From NCBI GenBank assembly GCA_964017045.1, contig OZ024798.1, positions 24,579,347 to 24,643,346 on the forward strand: a stretch of DNA of 64,000 nt. The letters run 5' to 3'. Source of the DNA: Omphiscola glabra (taxonomy: Eukaryota > Mollusca > Gastropoda > Lymnaeidae). Under the pieces are notes generated by a model. The model saw only the letters and a program-made list of their open reading frames with translations, was not told the origin of the DNA and did no database searches. This document shows, piece after piece, positions 1 through 12,056 of this stretch. A program made the translations under genes and the position numbers. Position 1 is the stretch's first letter. Each line of letters opens with the position of its first letter.

Positions 1-1800
1 ACCTTCTTCACTCGTCTGTCATTGACATTCTTTATATGTGTCCGTCCAGTGTAACTTGGCCATTTTTATTTCTAGCGTGGGATCCTGTTATAGTCCATAC
101 AAGTAAAGATTAGTTCATATTCTCAATCCATGTTGATCCATTGCTGCTCCGTTTATGTTTAAGGAGAACTTGTTCACTCCCATGTTTTAGAGGTTTTCTG
201 CAGTTTTTTGTTAGGGTCCAAGTTTCATTGGCGTATGTTTCTACTGTTCTGATTACAGTTTTTTTATAAAGTTTTCTTTCTTATTTCCACTTAATGTTTG
301 ACTTTTGAGTATTTTGTTACTATATTATTATTTTTTATTATTTCTGTATTAGGTCTTTTCTTTACTTTATTAAGGATCCTAGACATTTTAATTTAATTAC
401 TTCTTTTCAAAGGTATGGTTTCTAATTTTAATGGTTTCCTCTGTTTTATCTTCTCTTAAACAAGTCATGTTTTTTTTTAAATTTTTTTTTGGTTACTTAC
501 TTCCAGCCCTGCTTGCAAAGATGCGTCGACTAATTTAATACAATCTTTTAATACGTCTTTACCACTTTTACCTAATAGTGCTGTCATCGGCATATGCAAG
601 AAACTGAAAGTTTTGGTTATAGAGAGTGACCAGTGGTTGTGGGTCATGATTTTTCCCCAGAATTTAAACAGTATCTGTTCCTCTGGTGTCTGTATGTATT
701 AGGGCTGAGCCGGGGTGAAGTTTTTACACCTGATTCATCTGAGTTTGGGTGTTAAAAAATGTGTATCTGATCATTCTATTTAACGGTTTCCATCCAATGG
801 GAAAGTGAAAAGTCGTGTTCATAACCAGTAGCAATCACGAATGCATCAAAGCTGAATGTTTTTAAACACGAATAGCTTAAGAATATATTTTTCCCCATGC
901 AGCGGTATTCACAATTTTTAGAGCCGTGAAACCTTTATAACATTTGCTAAGTTCTTTGCCAACTACAACCAGAAATATACCTTGGAAGTTGAGTAAAAGA
1001 ATATGTGTTGTGAATGGGTGGGGGCAGATTTATTTTCTAGATTAATTTTATTGTAATTTTTATTGTGGATGGAAGGTAGAAAATATAAGGGCTAAGAAAG
1101 GTGGGGGAGTGTTAGGTAGATGGGGCTCTGTAAGTCAACAAGTGCTCGATCAGGGTGAATTCTTTCCCTTAAGTATTGTTAGGACCGAAAGATAAGATTG
1201 TTTTGTTCACCACTCTGTCAGAATTTACAAGCTTGCTCCCCCCCCCCCCCCCCCGAGTGACTGATAAATCTAAATTATCACTAATTAAGCTATTATATTG
1301 GTATACAATGGCTGATTTTTGTGCTAGAGAAATACTTTCAATGTCTTGTTTCTAAATTGTTCTTATTGTAAAATGGTGTCGTGGTTAAATATTTATTTAT
1401 TTGCTGAAACTGAAAAGGTACACTGTAATTTTAAAAAAAACACCTTTAGTGTAGTAACTGTATTTATATTCCTTATCGAGTGTATAATATATTCATAACA
1501 TTTCTCAAATAAGTAACTAATTGTAAAAATCGAATTAGTCGTTGAAACTTATATCTCTGAATCCACATTGGAAGTCACCTAGTATTTCCTTAGTGTACGG
1601 CTGTAGCCTTTTGGCAATTTGATTTTCAGTACTTTGTATGTTACATTTAATAGGGAAATTCTATAGAAGTTTGTGCATTGAAGTTTGGAACCTTTCTTGT
1701 GTATTGGGGATATTAGTGCTGGTTCCCTTTCTGATGGAATTTCCTCTTCTTTCCAGATTTTTGTAAAAGTGTATGTTTCTTAGTGTGTGGTTTTCGTCCT
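1..1800 (-). pseudogene. decayed LINE reverse transcriptase
   Basis: The minus strand shows broken pieces of an APE-type LINE polymerase in the right order. Around 1760-1560 it reads a finger/palm block resembling PIHKKG...NFYRISLLN...ILGDFQCGF. Around 620-500 it reads LAYADDSTI followed, after a frame change, by GKSGKDVLKDCIKLVDASL, which is the catalytic YADD block. Around 290-170 it reads ETYANETWTLTK, the ETWTLT block typical of the C-terminal part. Stops and shifts are frequent. The gap between the first two blocks (~950 bp) is about twice the usual spacing, so something is probably inserted between them. The clade is unresolved. The reading is by eye. Confidence 0.6.
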
Positions 1801-2348
1801 CCGTATGTATTACGTTTTGCTGTAATGGGGTCTTTTCAAGAGGCTTCTTGGGTGTTCACAGAAATTGATTAATTCTTTAGTTTTTTTCCAAAGTTAATGT
1901 TTATTTGGGTGTATGGTCATCCATGTGGTTGTTGATAATCTTCATCTGATCGTTGTCTGCATTTAGTATACCCATAACATATGCAGACCCAACTTTCCAG
2001 CAATTTACACTTTTCAGTACTTGATTCCATGTCGTTTCTCTCACACATAAGAAGTCTGGCTGGATATACAATCTTTTCGTTCTTTAATTCAATATACATT
2101 TCTCTAATATTTCTCTCTTGATAAGACTTTTGTGTCTTTTCTTTTTAGCTTTTCCCATTACTTTTTTTTCTTCACTTCTTGTAAACTTTCATCGCTTTTC
2201 TTCTGGCTTCATTGTATTATTGTCTCACATTTCTAGTTTCCGTTTGTATCCTGGTCATTCGTGCCTTGTTCCTTTCTTTGAGTCTCTCTGCATTCATTAT
2301 CAAACCAGCTACTCTATTGTTAGTTTGCTGAAATTCTACTATTTCTCA

Positions 2349-3100
2349 CTAGCGAGAACCCGGCATGCGTTGCACGCCTCTTAATGAAAAAAGTGTTTGT
2401 GTTTTAATTAAGTTTCAAAGTAATTTTTAAATAGAAAATATTTATTTTTTTTTCCGTCTGCTGTGTACACAAATAAATTAGACGTTTTTCCGACGCGCGA
2501 GCAGGCAACCTACAGCTGTCCACACGAGAAGCATGTATTTTGAAAATGTAGTCCACACATTTGTAGCGATTGATCCACCCACGCAGTAGCTCTGTTTTAA
2601 ATTAAATTTAGATAGCTCAAATGTTTATTATTTTTTAAAAAAGGCCCCTGGCACCAAACGCAAAATTTAAAATGGTTGTACTTATGTCATACACAAACTG
2701 AAATGTCGCTTGTATTTCATTGATTTCTAGCCACCCATGCAATAGCACTGATTGAAATTATATTTGTTTAGCTCATATAAGAAAAAAATAATTTGGGGCT
2801 CCGGCCCGAAAAGGAATATTTTAAAATGGATAAGCTAATTCAGAAACCTTTGGTGCGCACCACAACTTACCAAAGTTTTATCGCAATCGGATGAATGGTA
2901 TAGGAACGCATACCAAAATTATATTTAGCTCATAAAAGGGGGAAAAAAGAATTTAGGTCCCCAGTCCCAAAACGGAATATTGTAAAATGTGTGTAATAAT
3001 TCAGAAACATTTGCATTTTTTTACAATTCACAAAATTTTCATCACTTTGGATTAATGGTATAGAAGCACATACGGGATATACTTATATATGTATAGATAT
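2349..3100 (-). mobile_element. Helitron 3' end with helicase C-terminus relic
   Basis: On the minus strand, 2525-2445 reads CGQL-stop-VACSRVGKTSNLFVYTADGK, matching the end of the Helitron Rep/helicase protein (QLYVACSRVG...LFVYT), with the conserved Tyr replaced by a stop. About 90 bp further the strand forms the hairpin GGCGTGC-AAC-GCATGCC and ends GGTTCTCGCTAG at 2349, followed by T. A hairpin just before a CTRR terminus, inserted between A and T, is the Helitron 3' signature. Between 2560 and 3100 a degenerate unit of ~180 bp (stem 'tagctcat...aaaaggaatatt') repeats about three times. Only the 3' part of the element is recognisable. Confidence 0.7.
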
Positions 3101-3135
3101 AGTTTACCGAATTTTTGCAATTATTCAAGGATGAT

Positions 3136-3570
3136 CTGACTGTCTGTCTCTCTGTGTGTCTCTCTGTCATTCTGTATGTCTCTTTATCTGTCTGTCTCTC
3201 TGTCGCTCTGTCTGTCTCTCTGTCTGTCTCTCTGTTTCTCTGCCGGTCTATATGTCTCTCTATCTGTCTCTATGTTTGTCTCTCAAGCTTTCTCTCAGTC
3301 TGTCTCACTGTCAGTCTCTGTCTATCTCTCTGTCTCTCTGTCATTATCTCTGTCTGTCTCTCTGTCTGTCTCTCTGTCTGTCTCTCTGTCTGTCTCTTTG
3401 TCTGTCTATATGTCTGTCTCTCTGTCTATCTCTCTGTCTGTCTGTCTCTCTGTCTGTCTGTCTCTCTGTCTGTCTCTCTCTCTGTCTGTATCTCTGTCTT
3501 TATCTCTGTCTGTATCTCTGTCTCTCTTTCTGTCTAACTGCCTGTCTGTTTGTCTGTCTGTCTGTTTATC
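3136..3570. repeat. TCTG/TGTC tetranucleotide array
   Basis: About 430 bp of imperfect TGTC/TCTC/TATC tetranucleotides. The long open frames seen here in all three forward phases encode only Leu/Ser/Val/Cys runs and are an artefact of the repeat, not genes. Confidence 0.95.
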
Positions 3571-3692
3571 TATCTATCTATCATCTACCTATCTAACTAT
3601 TTACCAACTACATGCCTGCCTGCCTACCTACCCACCTACCTACCTAATTAACTAACTACCTACCTACCTATCTCCTATCCAGCTACTATCTA
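3571..3692. repeat. TATC/TACC tetranucleotide array, left part
   Basis: Imperfect CTAT/CTAC tetranucleotides. The array continues at 3847 after a 154-bp transposon insertion. Confidence 0.9.
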
Positions 3693-3846
3693 CAGATCTG
3701 TTTACCCTCAAAATCTTAAAATCGTACAATATCATCACAAAATCGTTCAATACATTATCTTAATAGTAAAAAAACACACAGTATATATAATATATACACC
3801 TCAAAATCATACATTGTACGCCAAATCGTAATAGTTAACAGGTCTG
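3693..3846 (-). mobile_element. CAGACCTG-family MITE, copy 1 (6-bp TSD)
   Basis: A 154-bp element starts CAGATCTGTTTACCCTCAAA and ends GTTAACAGGTCTG, so the ends are inverted repeats. It is flanked by the direct repeat TATCTA (3687-3692 and 3847-3852). It sits inside the tetranucleotide array, where TATCTA would also occur by chance, so this duplication alone is weak evidence. The same element occurs in the opposite orientation at 58355-58512 with a different 6-bp duplication. Confidence 0.8.
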
Positions 3847-4100
3847 TATCTATCTACCCATCTATCTATCTACCTACCTACATATCTACCTACTTACCTA
3901 CCTACCAACCTACCTACCTACCTATCTTTCTACCTACCTATCTATTCATCCATTCATCCTCTCACCCACCCACCCTTCCATCCACCCATCCTTTCATCCA
4001 TCCATTCATCCATCCGTCTATATACCTTTTATCTACATCTCTATCTATCTATAATCTATCTGTGTATTTGTCTGTCTGTCTGTCTTTCTGTCTATCTAAT
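3847..4100. repeat. TATC/TACC/CATC tetranucleotide array, right part
   Basis: Continuation of the array at 3571, passing through TACC and CATC/CACC variants to TGTC units near 4070. Confidence 0.9.
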
Positions 4101-5350
4101 AAAATCTCTATTTTTAAAATTAAATTTTAACTTGTGTAAAGTGATTGGGTTTTGATATCCATGGGTATAATTATGTAAATATATTTATGTTTTGTTAAAG
4201 TCATTGATTTTCTTAATTGGTTAACATATGCTCATATGTAAAATGAGAATATAGCTTTTTTGTTTTACAACTGAAATGTCATTGGATTGAAAGATATTGT
4301 CATCCAAGTAAAAATGCATGAACTCAATTTCCTACCATCGATATGAATGTATCGAAGAAGGTTAATTATTGGTCCTTTCATACAATTTTTTTCTGTCCTA
4401 TCCCACTGTTCGTTTATGTTGTTTTCCCTGTACACTTCCTTCTGTGATGCTTCAAGTTGTGCATGTACTTAATTGTGTTTTTTTTTTAAATTTTGGTCTT
4501 TGGTTAGTTTTTGGTAATCATATATTTTTGTTCTCATTGATTTCGGCCATTGCGTGTTATACTTACTCTATGATTACAAGTAGGTGAACAAAGTCTGCAT
4601 GAGCTCCGCCATACCTTCTCGCGTCTAGTATGTCTGATCCATGCTTCGGATTGGTAAGATTGGATCATGGACTTGGTCATTCTATATTTTGTTTAAAAAT
4701 ACCTGTTAAGCAATCTTCACCACATTTTAGGAATTAGGAAATGAATGTATTTGCTTTAAATTAAACAAAAATACGTGCATTTTATCAACTTCAAAAATTT
4801 ACAATAAAAAAAGTGAAGTGAATTAAAAATGAAGGGTGTGTCTTTCATTTCCTCATTTATCTCACTTAAATATCATTTAATATGAGAATTTTAATATAAA
4901 ATTCAATTCCATTACTCTATTTCCCTTCATTGCAGCAATAGAGAAGATGGTCGCTAATGAGCCCATTTATAGTATTGTAAAGAAATGAAATACTCTAAAT
5001 AAAGCCGGACCGGACATCCACGGAGATCGTGTTGGACCATGGGCAGAATGAACGTCGAACCTTGTTAAACGTTGAATTAAAAAAATAATAATAATAAAAA
5101 AAGAAGTTTATTTGTACTTTTGCTTCCAATCAGATTGTGCATTTTTAATTTTCATTTCATATCATGTGGTAGTCAGCATTTGTTTAAGTTTGCATGTTGC
5201 TTTGTGAGAGATGCTTCAAATTGTTTCTTTAATCAGTTTCAATCTTTTGGTAATAGTGCAGCACACACCAGTCGACTGACTTGTTGAGTATTTTCTATGT
5301 TGGAAAAACCTACTTTAACCATTGGTAATTTACAAATATAATGTATGTAT
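4101..5350. other. no gene recognised
   Basis: AT-rich sequence with a short purine-rich stretch near 5090. No exon-like frame or named repeat was recognised. Confidence 0.5.
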
Positions 5351-5399
5351 ATCAGACTGAGATGCAGGCTTCATAAAAATACACCACATAATAAAAGGA

Positions 5400-5625
5400 A
5401 ACTGAGATCTTACAGGGCACTACTAGAGGAGGAAGAAGAAGAGGAAGACAAAGAAAAAGATGGGAAGATAATATCAAAGAATGGACGGGATTAAAACTAG
5501 GCGATGCTATGCGTAGGGCAGAAGACCGAGAGGAATGGAGAAGAATAGTGTACATGTCATCTGTGGCGCCCCAACGGTCGAAGGACTACGGGACCTGATG
5601 TTGATAATGATGATGATGATGAGAT
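5400..5625 (+). pseudogene. LINE 3' end with (GAT)n tail
   Basis: The plus strand reads RGRQRKRWEDNIKEWTGLKL, then GDAMRRAEDREEWRRIV, then SSVAPQRSKDYGT and a stop at 5596-5598. This is the usual C-terminus of one common LINE type (RGRQRKRWEDNI...RAEDRERWR...). It is followed at once by (TGA)n at 5600-5622, a normal microsatellite-like LINE tail. It is a 5'-truncated insertion; nothing upstream of ~5390 looks like RT. Confidence 0.75.
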
Positions 5626-6410
5626 CTCTTATCCATTGCGTAAATTCTAATTCTAGGTACAGATTTTAGTTTCATAATTATTTTAAATTATTGTTGATGA
5701 GAAAGAGCACACGAATGCTTAGTGTAAATTGCGATTCACTACAGTAAATTTTAGTGATACTTGGCTTTGTGCACGCAGTTCGAAATAGCACAGTTTATTG
5801 CCCAGATAAACTCACACATAAAAGTATGTTTTTTTTTCAATATCTGAACTGCATAAAAATAAGTGGAAGGATTCAGTAGAGTGATATATCTGAAATTGTT
5901 AAAAATGAAAATAATATTTTATAAACCTGCTTGATAAGATCTCTAATATGTACGAAACTAATTTGATCGAATTTGATGTTGTTCGAACGAAAGTTTGGTA
6001 GAACTGAATTCTGTACAATTAACGGAAAAGAAAATAATTCTTAAATTCATAAAAACGTTTACATTTTCCCCGTCCCGTCTTTCATTAAAAATCCTTTTTT
6101 AAAATTCCGCTTAACAAATTTCATTTAGAACAAACTTCGGTTCGAACAAATCTTCGCTTAAAACAACACTCTGTCGTACTCATTTACGGTAACCTTATCA
6201 CTAGTGTTAGCCTCTCCTCCAGATTTCCATCATGGACCTCCCTAAATCCTCCTTGTACCAGACTGTTCAGAGGAACCGCTACATTTCAGGAGGTTTTTTT
6301 TTTATAATCACTTTGGATTATTGATTTTATTTTCAGCTGGGTGCAAATTTATTTTAAAAAAATGAAAGCTTGTTTTCCGTACATTTCCTTTCTTCAAGTT
6401 TCAGCATAGC
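5626..6410. other. no gene recognised
   Basis: AT-rich sequence. No exon, RNA gene or named repeat was recognised. Confidence 0.4.
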
Positions 6411-6417
6411 GGGCGTC

Positions 6418-6570
6418 CATTGGTGGCATTTATAAGGGGGCGTACATAGTTAGCGTCCATAAGGGGCGTCTATAGGGGGCTTCCATACGGGCGTCCATAA
6501 GAGCGCCCAAAGAAGGCGTCCACAGGGGGCATTTAAGGGGGGTGCCAAATGGGGCGTCCACAGGGGGCGT
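6418..6570. repeat. degenerate GGGGCGTCCA minisatellite
   Basis: About nine irregular units built on GGGGCGTCCATA or GGGGGCGTCCACA, with spacing of 14-22 bp. Confidence 0.7.
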
Positions 6571-6985
6571 TGATTAATTCTGTCATGAAAATATGGGTGG
6601 GAAGGAGGTTTGAAAATGTTTGACAGTTGTTGACAAAGGGGAGGGAGGCGGGTTTAGATTAGTATTCTCTACTAAAATTTTAATCTTAAAAATTGACTGG
6701 TTTTTACATTATTTAAAAAAATTATGAGTGTAAATAGTGATATTATTGTTTGGCTTTTAGCACTATAATATTTATTTAATGTGTGTCTGTTTGTGTACTG
6801 AAGATGGCTTATCAGAGTGTTAGCACACTTTGTTAGTGCAAGAGAGGTCAAATGTTGGTCTCTCTTCACCTGTACATTCTGTTTGTCACAAATGACTACG
6901 GCGGTATGTTTGCGATTATGTTGCAGGTATGGAATAAGGACAAGGTTCAAGTGTCATGTGTAGTCAAGATAAATGACATTTATAC

Positions 6986-7449
6986 TAGTGATGGGACGAT
7001 TAATCGGAATCGTATCGGAATATCGGGATTTTTCCAAAGCATCGGGAATCGGTATCGGAGCTGAATAATTTAGACCCGATTCCGATACCAAAACGATTCT
7101 TAACTGAATGAGGTTTTTCTCATTAAAATGGAATTATTTATATTATTTTGAACTCAATACTACATCTTTGTATTATTAAAATGGAATTATTGATAGATGT
7201 GTTTATATAAAACCTTTCCAATACATTGTTATCTAGCATATTGTAAAGCTTCAATAGCAAGTTAATAAACTCTTATAATCAATTCTCAACTTTTATATTA
7301 ATTAAATATGTTAATATCTGGTCACAGTAATACATATATGTAATAATGGCCAGGAATCAGAATCGGAATCGTATCGGGAATCGTATCGGGAATCGGGATA
7401 ATTGGGTAGAATCGGAATCGTTAAAAATTTTGGTATCGTCCCATCACTA
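6986..7449. mobile_element. non-autonomous hAT-type element, 464 bp
   Basis: The ends are perfect 15-bp inverted repeats, TAGTGATGGGACGAT and ATCGTCCCATCACTA, flanked by the perfect 8-bp duplication ATTTATAC (6978-6985 and 7450-7457). The subterminal regions carry several AATCGGAATCGTATCGG motifs, in inverted orientation at the two sides. An 8-bp TSD with short TIRs points to hAT. No transposase frame is present. The related repeat at ~35690 shows the empty site. Confidence 0.88.
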
Positions 7450-7655
7450 ATTTATACGATAGTTTAAGAATTAGGGGAAAGTAAAGTGAGTAACAATAAT
7501 AACGGATTTAAAAGCCTTTGCAAAATCTGTAACATCTATTTTGCATCACAAGTATATTGAAATAGCATGTTTAACAGCACTGCCAATGCCCTCTTGAGCA
7601 TACGAAATTAGAGCCTGCTCCTCAACAAAAAAGGATTCGATCAATGCGAGTAGCT

Positions 7656-7747
7656 GCCAGGAGACAGAGAGGGCTTATGCCAGGAGACAGAGAGGGCTTA
7701 TGCCAGGAGACAGAGAGGGCTTATGCCAGGAGACAGAGAGAGCTTAT
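7656..7747. repeat. 23-bp tandem repeat x4
   Basis: Four nearly perfect copies of a 23-bp unit beginning GCCAGGAGACAGAGAG. The homologous place in the second copy of the host repeat (~35915) has a single unit, so this is a local expansion. The open frame across it is a by-product. Confidence 0.9.
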
Positions 7748-8255
7748 GGCAATTATTGTTTACACCGGCAATGCTTCTATTTTAAGTACTGAATGGTTAG
7801 GTGAGGATGATGTTGACTGGTATATCAGTTTCACGTGAAAATGATAAATCAGCTACTTTAGACTGCCCACCAGGGACGTCATTTCAGGGTTTTTTCTAGG
7901 GGGGTTGGGGATCAAAACTTGGTCGGCTTGTTTAGTTGTTTATTATTGGAGGCGCCACATAGCAATTTTAAATAAAACATGCAAATGTGGGGGGTGGGGG
8001 AATGCCCCCTGCCCTACCCAAATTATGTGACTGATGCCCATTGTTACGGTAGAGCAACACCTGGCTACTCCATGGAAAGATGATAGCAGCTAGAAACCAT
8101 ACTATAATTTTCAGCTTTTCTGACGCTAATATTTATACCACTTAGTCTTTAACAACCTTTTAATTGATTCTGCATTATACGCTTTAAGTGTAAAAAAAGC
8201 TTTAACTTTTTTATTAACACGCTAAAGATGTAATAAAATGTTTATCCTTCAATTG

Positions 8256-9030
8256 TGTGGGGAAACGGGCAAGCCTTTATCTAGATCGGGCCTCTGAAAA
8301 GTGCCATGGTTGTCCCCCACCCCCTTTTAGGTGCGGGCCTGTGATATCGTTTAGAGTTATTTTAACAATCAACATTAATTTCATTTCGCTATATTAACAA
8401 ATCATTAATAAACAACAGATGCACGGGTATTAACGATAAGGGGAATGACGAATTAATAAAAGTTAAACAAGAATGAAAATGATCGGAGGATAAAAAGAAT
8501 ATTTTTAACTTTCAAATTCGGATAAAATACTTAAAATAACTCCACACTTTTTTTCTTCAATTTCTATCTAATCTATAATAATATTATTTAAACATATCCT
8601 TAAATATAAGAAAGATGTATTTTATTTCTGTAAAATAATAGAAATACCTTATCGTTCTTTTTTAATAATTCAAATGATTTTAGATTGATTAGTTTTTTTA
8701 AGCGTTTTATGGTCAGAATTGATTATTCTTATATACATATATTATTGTTTCTTTGAACAAAAAAAAAAAAAAAAAACTCTTTTCTTGGCACTTATTTTAT
8801 TATTGCATTGAATTTGTCAAGAATGTTTATGTCACATTTAGCTAACTTATATTTAATGCTGTATAAATCATTAGTAGGTATATAAAATGCTAGTTATAAA
8901 AGAAGATAGTTTTAACTATATTCTTGGTGTTACGTTAACAATTAAAATACTATTATAAAAAATGTTTTAGAACTCTCACAGTTCTTAGCCGGCTTGATTC
9001 ACAGCCAGTGACACATCCATATTGATGCCA
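8256..9030. other. no gene recognised
   Basis: AT-rich sequence with a 20-bp poly-A near 8760. Nothing else was recognised. Confidence 0.4.
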
Positions 9031-9034
9031 ATGG

Positions 9035-9180
9035 TCAACAAGCAAACATGCCAAACATGATGATAGCTCCAACAACAAGCGGCCATACCATCTTTGAAGT
9101 TTCTTGATGAGCACAACTTGTTTTCGTTGTTTTAATAAGGTCTCCAGCTGGTGTGATCCCTCCCATCTTATCACAGGAGG
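9035..9180 (-). CDS. last exon of an Ig-family gene with hydrophobic C-terminal tail
   Basis: A TTAAACAG acceptor at 9183-9181 opens a phase-1 exon whose 47 codons run to TGA at 9037-9035. It reads SCDKMGGITPAGDLIKTTK, then TSCAHQETSKM, then VWPLVVGAIIMFGMFAC and stop. The final exon of the plus-strand Ig gene at 29497-29654 is clearly paralogous (SCDERN...GDLI...HQETS...PLVVGA) and has the same phase. The chain ends inside a ~16-residue hydrophobic stretch with no cytoplasmic tail. That fits a GPI-anchor signal or a very short membrane anchor (inference). Two cysteines are conserved with the paralog. The upstream exons were not found; they should lie at higher coordinates on the minus strand, where minisatellites and LINE debris dominate. 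It could be a lone pseudo-exon. Confidence 0.6.
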
Positions 9181-9689
9181 CTGTTTAATAAAACAATAAT
9201 GAATGTTTAAAGCATTGAAGTTAATAGCAGTGGCAAACATACATTTTAGAACCTTAAACGTTTGACTTTTTGAAAGCTATATTTGTCACCTGATTTCTAA
9301 ACAATGGCACAAGTTTCCTATCTGAATAGCCGGGTTGTACAGATAAGATCAGCGTCTTTTATTGTGTTTAATTAATGCAAATGTGTTTTGACTACAAGGA
9401 ACATATTCTTTTTCTAAACAGTTTAATGAAATATAAAAAAAAAAATTCTAAAGATTTTAATGAAAATATTAAACAAATTTAAAAAAAAATAATTTAAACG
9501 TTATCAATTGATAGTTTTTCTCAGCAGTCACTGACCGATCCTACCACCAGGAGTCTTACATAATATAAGAGTGATGATTTTGTTTTGGTAAGTCTGAATG
9601 ACAACTAGATAAAATCAAACTACGTTTCGACTGAAGACTGAAGGCCTTCCTGATAAAATACAACAAAATAAAGCAACAAAAGTAGGCAG

Positions 9690-9860
9690 GCAGGCAAATG
9701 GGTGGGTAAGTAGGTCCGTACGTCTGTAGACAGAAAGACACACTGACAGCTAGGAAGGCAAGTAGGAATTTAGGTACGTACATATGTAGGAAGAGAAGAT
9801 AGATAGACAGACGGACAGAGAGACTAAGAGACATACAGACTTTCAGAGCGGCGAGAGACA
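9690..9860. repeat. degenerate tetranucleotide tract
   Basis: GTAG/GCAG then AGAC/GATA tetranucleotides, the reverse complement of the TCTG/CTAC arrays near 3.1-4.1 kb. The minus-strand frame over it is an artefact. Confidence 0.75.
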
Positions 9861-10574
9861 GACATATAGACAAGTAGTCAGAATAGAGGCCATATGTATA
9901 ATAATTACACAAAATAAAGTCAATTTCTGTAACTACCCTTCCTTATTGTTTTAGGCGTAACACAATGTCATTTCAACCCCCCCCCCCCATTTTTCACCCC
10001 ACTCCGCCCCAAAATATTTTTAAAAAAATAATAATAATACAAATTAAAGTAGACAATTATAACATCACAATAAAAAAAATGTGATCCAGATTTTCACCAC
10101 ATTTTACGCGCACAGTGTTTCCCAGAATATATATCGGGTTCCCATGAGCGTTCCGCGTTGTGCATGGCCATGGCCATTGTGGGTTGGGGGTAATTTGTCT
10201 TCATATAGGACCTTAATAGTGACAAAAACTATAAATTTCATGCAATACACAAAGACAAAGGGCATCAAAAATTTGATTTTTACAAATCGGCCCCGAAAGT
10301 GATTTTTTTTTACTCTATGTTGAAGTGCGCTATTCTTAAGCCACCCTACCCTGGGTTGCCACGGCTTCCTAACAGGGTCACTGAGACACATCACACAACT
10401 TTCATAATTCCATTTCCTCTAGTAGGCTCATTTGAGTATCACTGTTATCAGTTATTAGAAGTAGTCTTATTAACCTACATTGGCTTTTTATATTTGTTTA
10501 ACAAATTCCTTTATTTTATTATTTTATTTTAAATTGTATTCGCTATTTCGAAGCAAACTTGTAAGAATTTAACA

Positions 10575-10842
10575 CAGGGCACTCGGTGAAAACTTAAAGG
10601 GCGCCCGTTGAAAACATTCAGGGCGCCCGGTGTAAAGCTTACAGGGCGCCGTTGAAAACTTACAGGGCGCCGTTGAAAACTTACAGGGCGCCCGGTGAAA
10701 ACTTACAGGGCGCCGTTGAAAACTTACAGGGCGCCGTTGAAAACTTACAGGGCGCCCGGTGAAAACTTACAGGGCGCCCGGTGAAAGCTTACAGGGCGCC
10801 CGGTGAAAACTTACAGGGCGCCGGTGAAAACTTAAATTTGGC
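10575..10842. repeat. ~22-bp minisatellite (ACAGGGCGCCCGGTGAAAACTT)
   Basis: About twelve units built on GGGCGCCCGGTGAAAACTT, with a shorter variant lacking two bases (GGGCGCCGTTGAAAACTT) interspersed in no fixed order. It is GC-rich within an AT-rich background. Confidence 0.9.
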
Positions 10843-10849
10843 AATGACG

Positions 10850-12050
10850 CCAAGAATCGAAACATTTTGGAACAAAATACGTTCAGCATATCCAACAATA
10901 TCCTGTATTAAATTTATTAATCACTATTAAGCATTTAACTAACTTATACAATATGAAACTTTTATAGCAGCTGTTTAAAGGAAATGTTGATTTAACCAAT
11001 ACAAAAGGGTATTTCTCGTTAGAGCTGTTGTGATTACTTTGTGTTGTATTGTCATAGTTGCTTCCCTTCGTTGTCATTGCGTGAGGCCCGAGCTTTAGAA
11101 TTGAGATGTGAGAGGCCATGTTGTTTTACTTGTAGCTAGTCAATAAAAATCTAGGCACGAAGCGAAAGAGACGTGTTGGTTTTCCTTGTGTTAGCCATAG
11201 TATTATTAAATGTAGACAGAGCAGTGGTTATCGAACTTTGTTTCTGTCCACCGCTGCCTTGGGGCCATAAACCTAACTTACCCAATGACCCAATCTTTAT
11301 AATTCTCAGAATAATATAGTTTGCACAATTATCTCAACATGGCTAATATAGCGCTTAAACAGGGTAAAATTATGCATTTTTTCTATTAAATAAGCTATGC
11401 CGTGTGTGGTGTCTTTGATTACAGGACAAAGAGATCCACGAATTTGATCTCAAGTATAGTCAGTCATTTAGAGGGTGGAATATACTGAATGGCGGTGTTT
11501 TCTTTGGCAATCACTGAGTTTTTCATAACCAAATGTTTCCGAGTAATGACACAAGGATTGGTTAAGTCATTGAAAACTTTTGCTTTAACTGATAAGCAAC
11601 AAACCACGATTGTAAGCAGCCAGCGATGGTGTTCCAACAAACCACGATTGTAAGATTCCAGCGATGGGGATCCACTATGCAGGCATGAATGTCCTTGGCG
11701 TAAAAGAACTACTCCACAAAAAACAACATATATTAACTAACTCCCCTTTTTTCGTATTTCTTTCTATCCAACTTGGAAACTACCAGGAAATAAATGAATA
11801 TTATCTGGTAATTCAACTCAACCAGTTGTAATGCCAAAAATTGTGACTTTTGGCATACTACAAAAATGATCATCCTAATTCCTGGCATTCCAAATATCCA
11901 TGAAATAAGAACGTCACTAATTGCTATTGGGATCAGTTCTTCACCAAAAAAAAAAACATGTTTGAAAAATCTACAGCTAATTTGATGAGAATTTTAAAAA
12001 TAGTACTAAGTTTTATTAGCTCACAACGTCTGTATATAAATACAGCCTCT
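10850..12050. other. no gene recognised
   Basis: AT-rich sequence. A short direct repeat (CAACAAACCACGATTGTAAG) occurs near 11597 and 11636. No exon was supported. Confidence 0.4.
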
Positions 12051-12056
12051 CAGCGT

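Larger units (their letters stand above)
6571..8255. repeat. ~1.6 kb dispersed repeat, copy 1
   Basis: The region matches 34950-36500 block by block: the TTGACAGTTGTTGACAAGG start, the run around AGAGAGGTCAAATGTTGGTC, the ACAAATGAC...GTATGTTTGC block, the TCAACAAAAAAGGATTCGA block and the GAGCAACACCTGGCTACTCC block. It is interrupted at 6986-7449 by a hAT-type element that the other copy lacks. No long frame is shared, so it looks non-coding or long decayed. Confidence 0.75.

Noticed and set aside
3115..3655. Three overlapping 140-160-codon forward frames rich in Leu/Ser/Cys/Val
   Set aside because: They are all translations of the TCTG tetranucleotide array in the three phases.
3120..4100. 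CRISPR-like regular spacing in tandem arrays
   Set aside because: There are no unique spacers between repeats; the sequence is eukaryotic and the arrays are microsatellites or minisatellites.
8953..9240. 95-codon minus-strand frame as the coding frame of the 9 kb exon
   Set aside because: A different frame in the same place (9035-9180) aligns with the Ig gene tail at 29.5 kb and has a matching splice phase.
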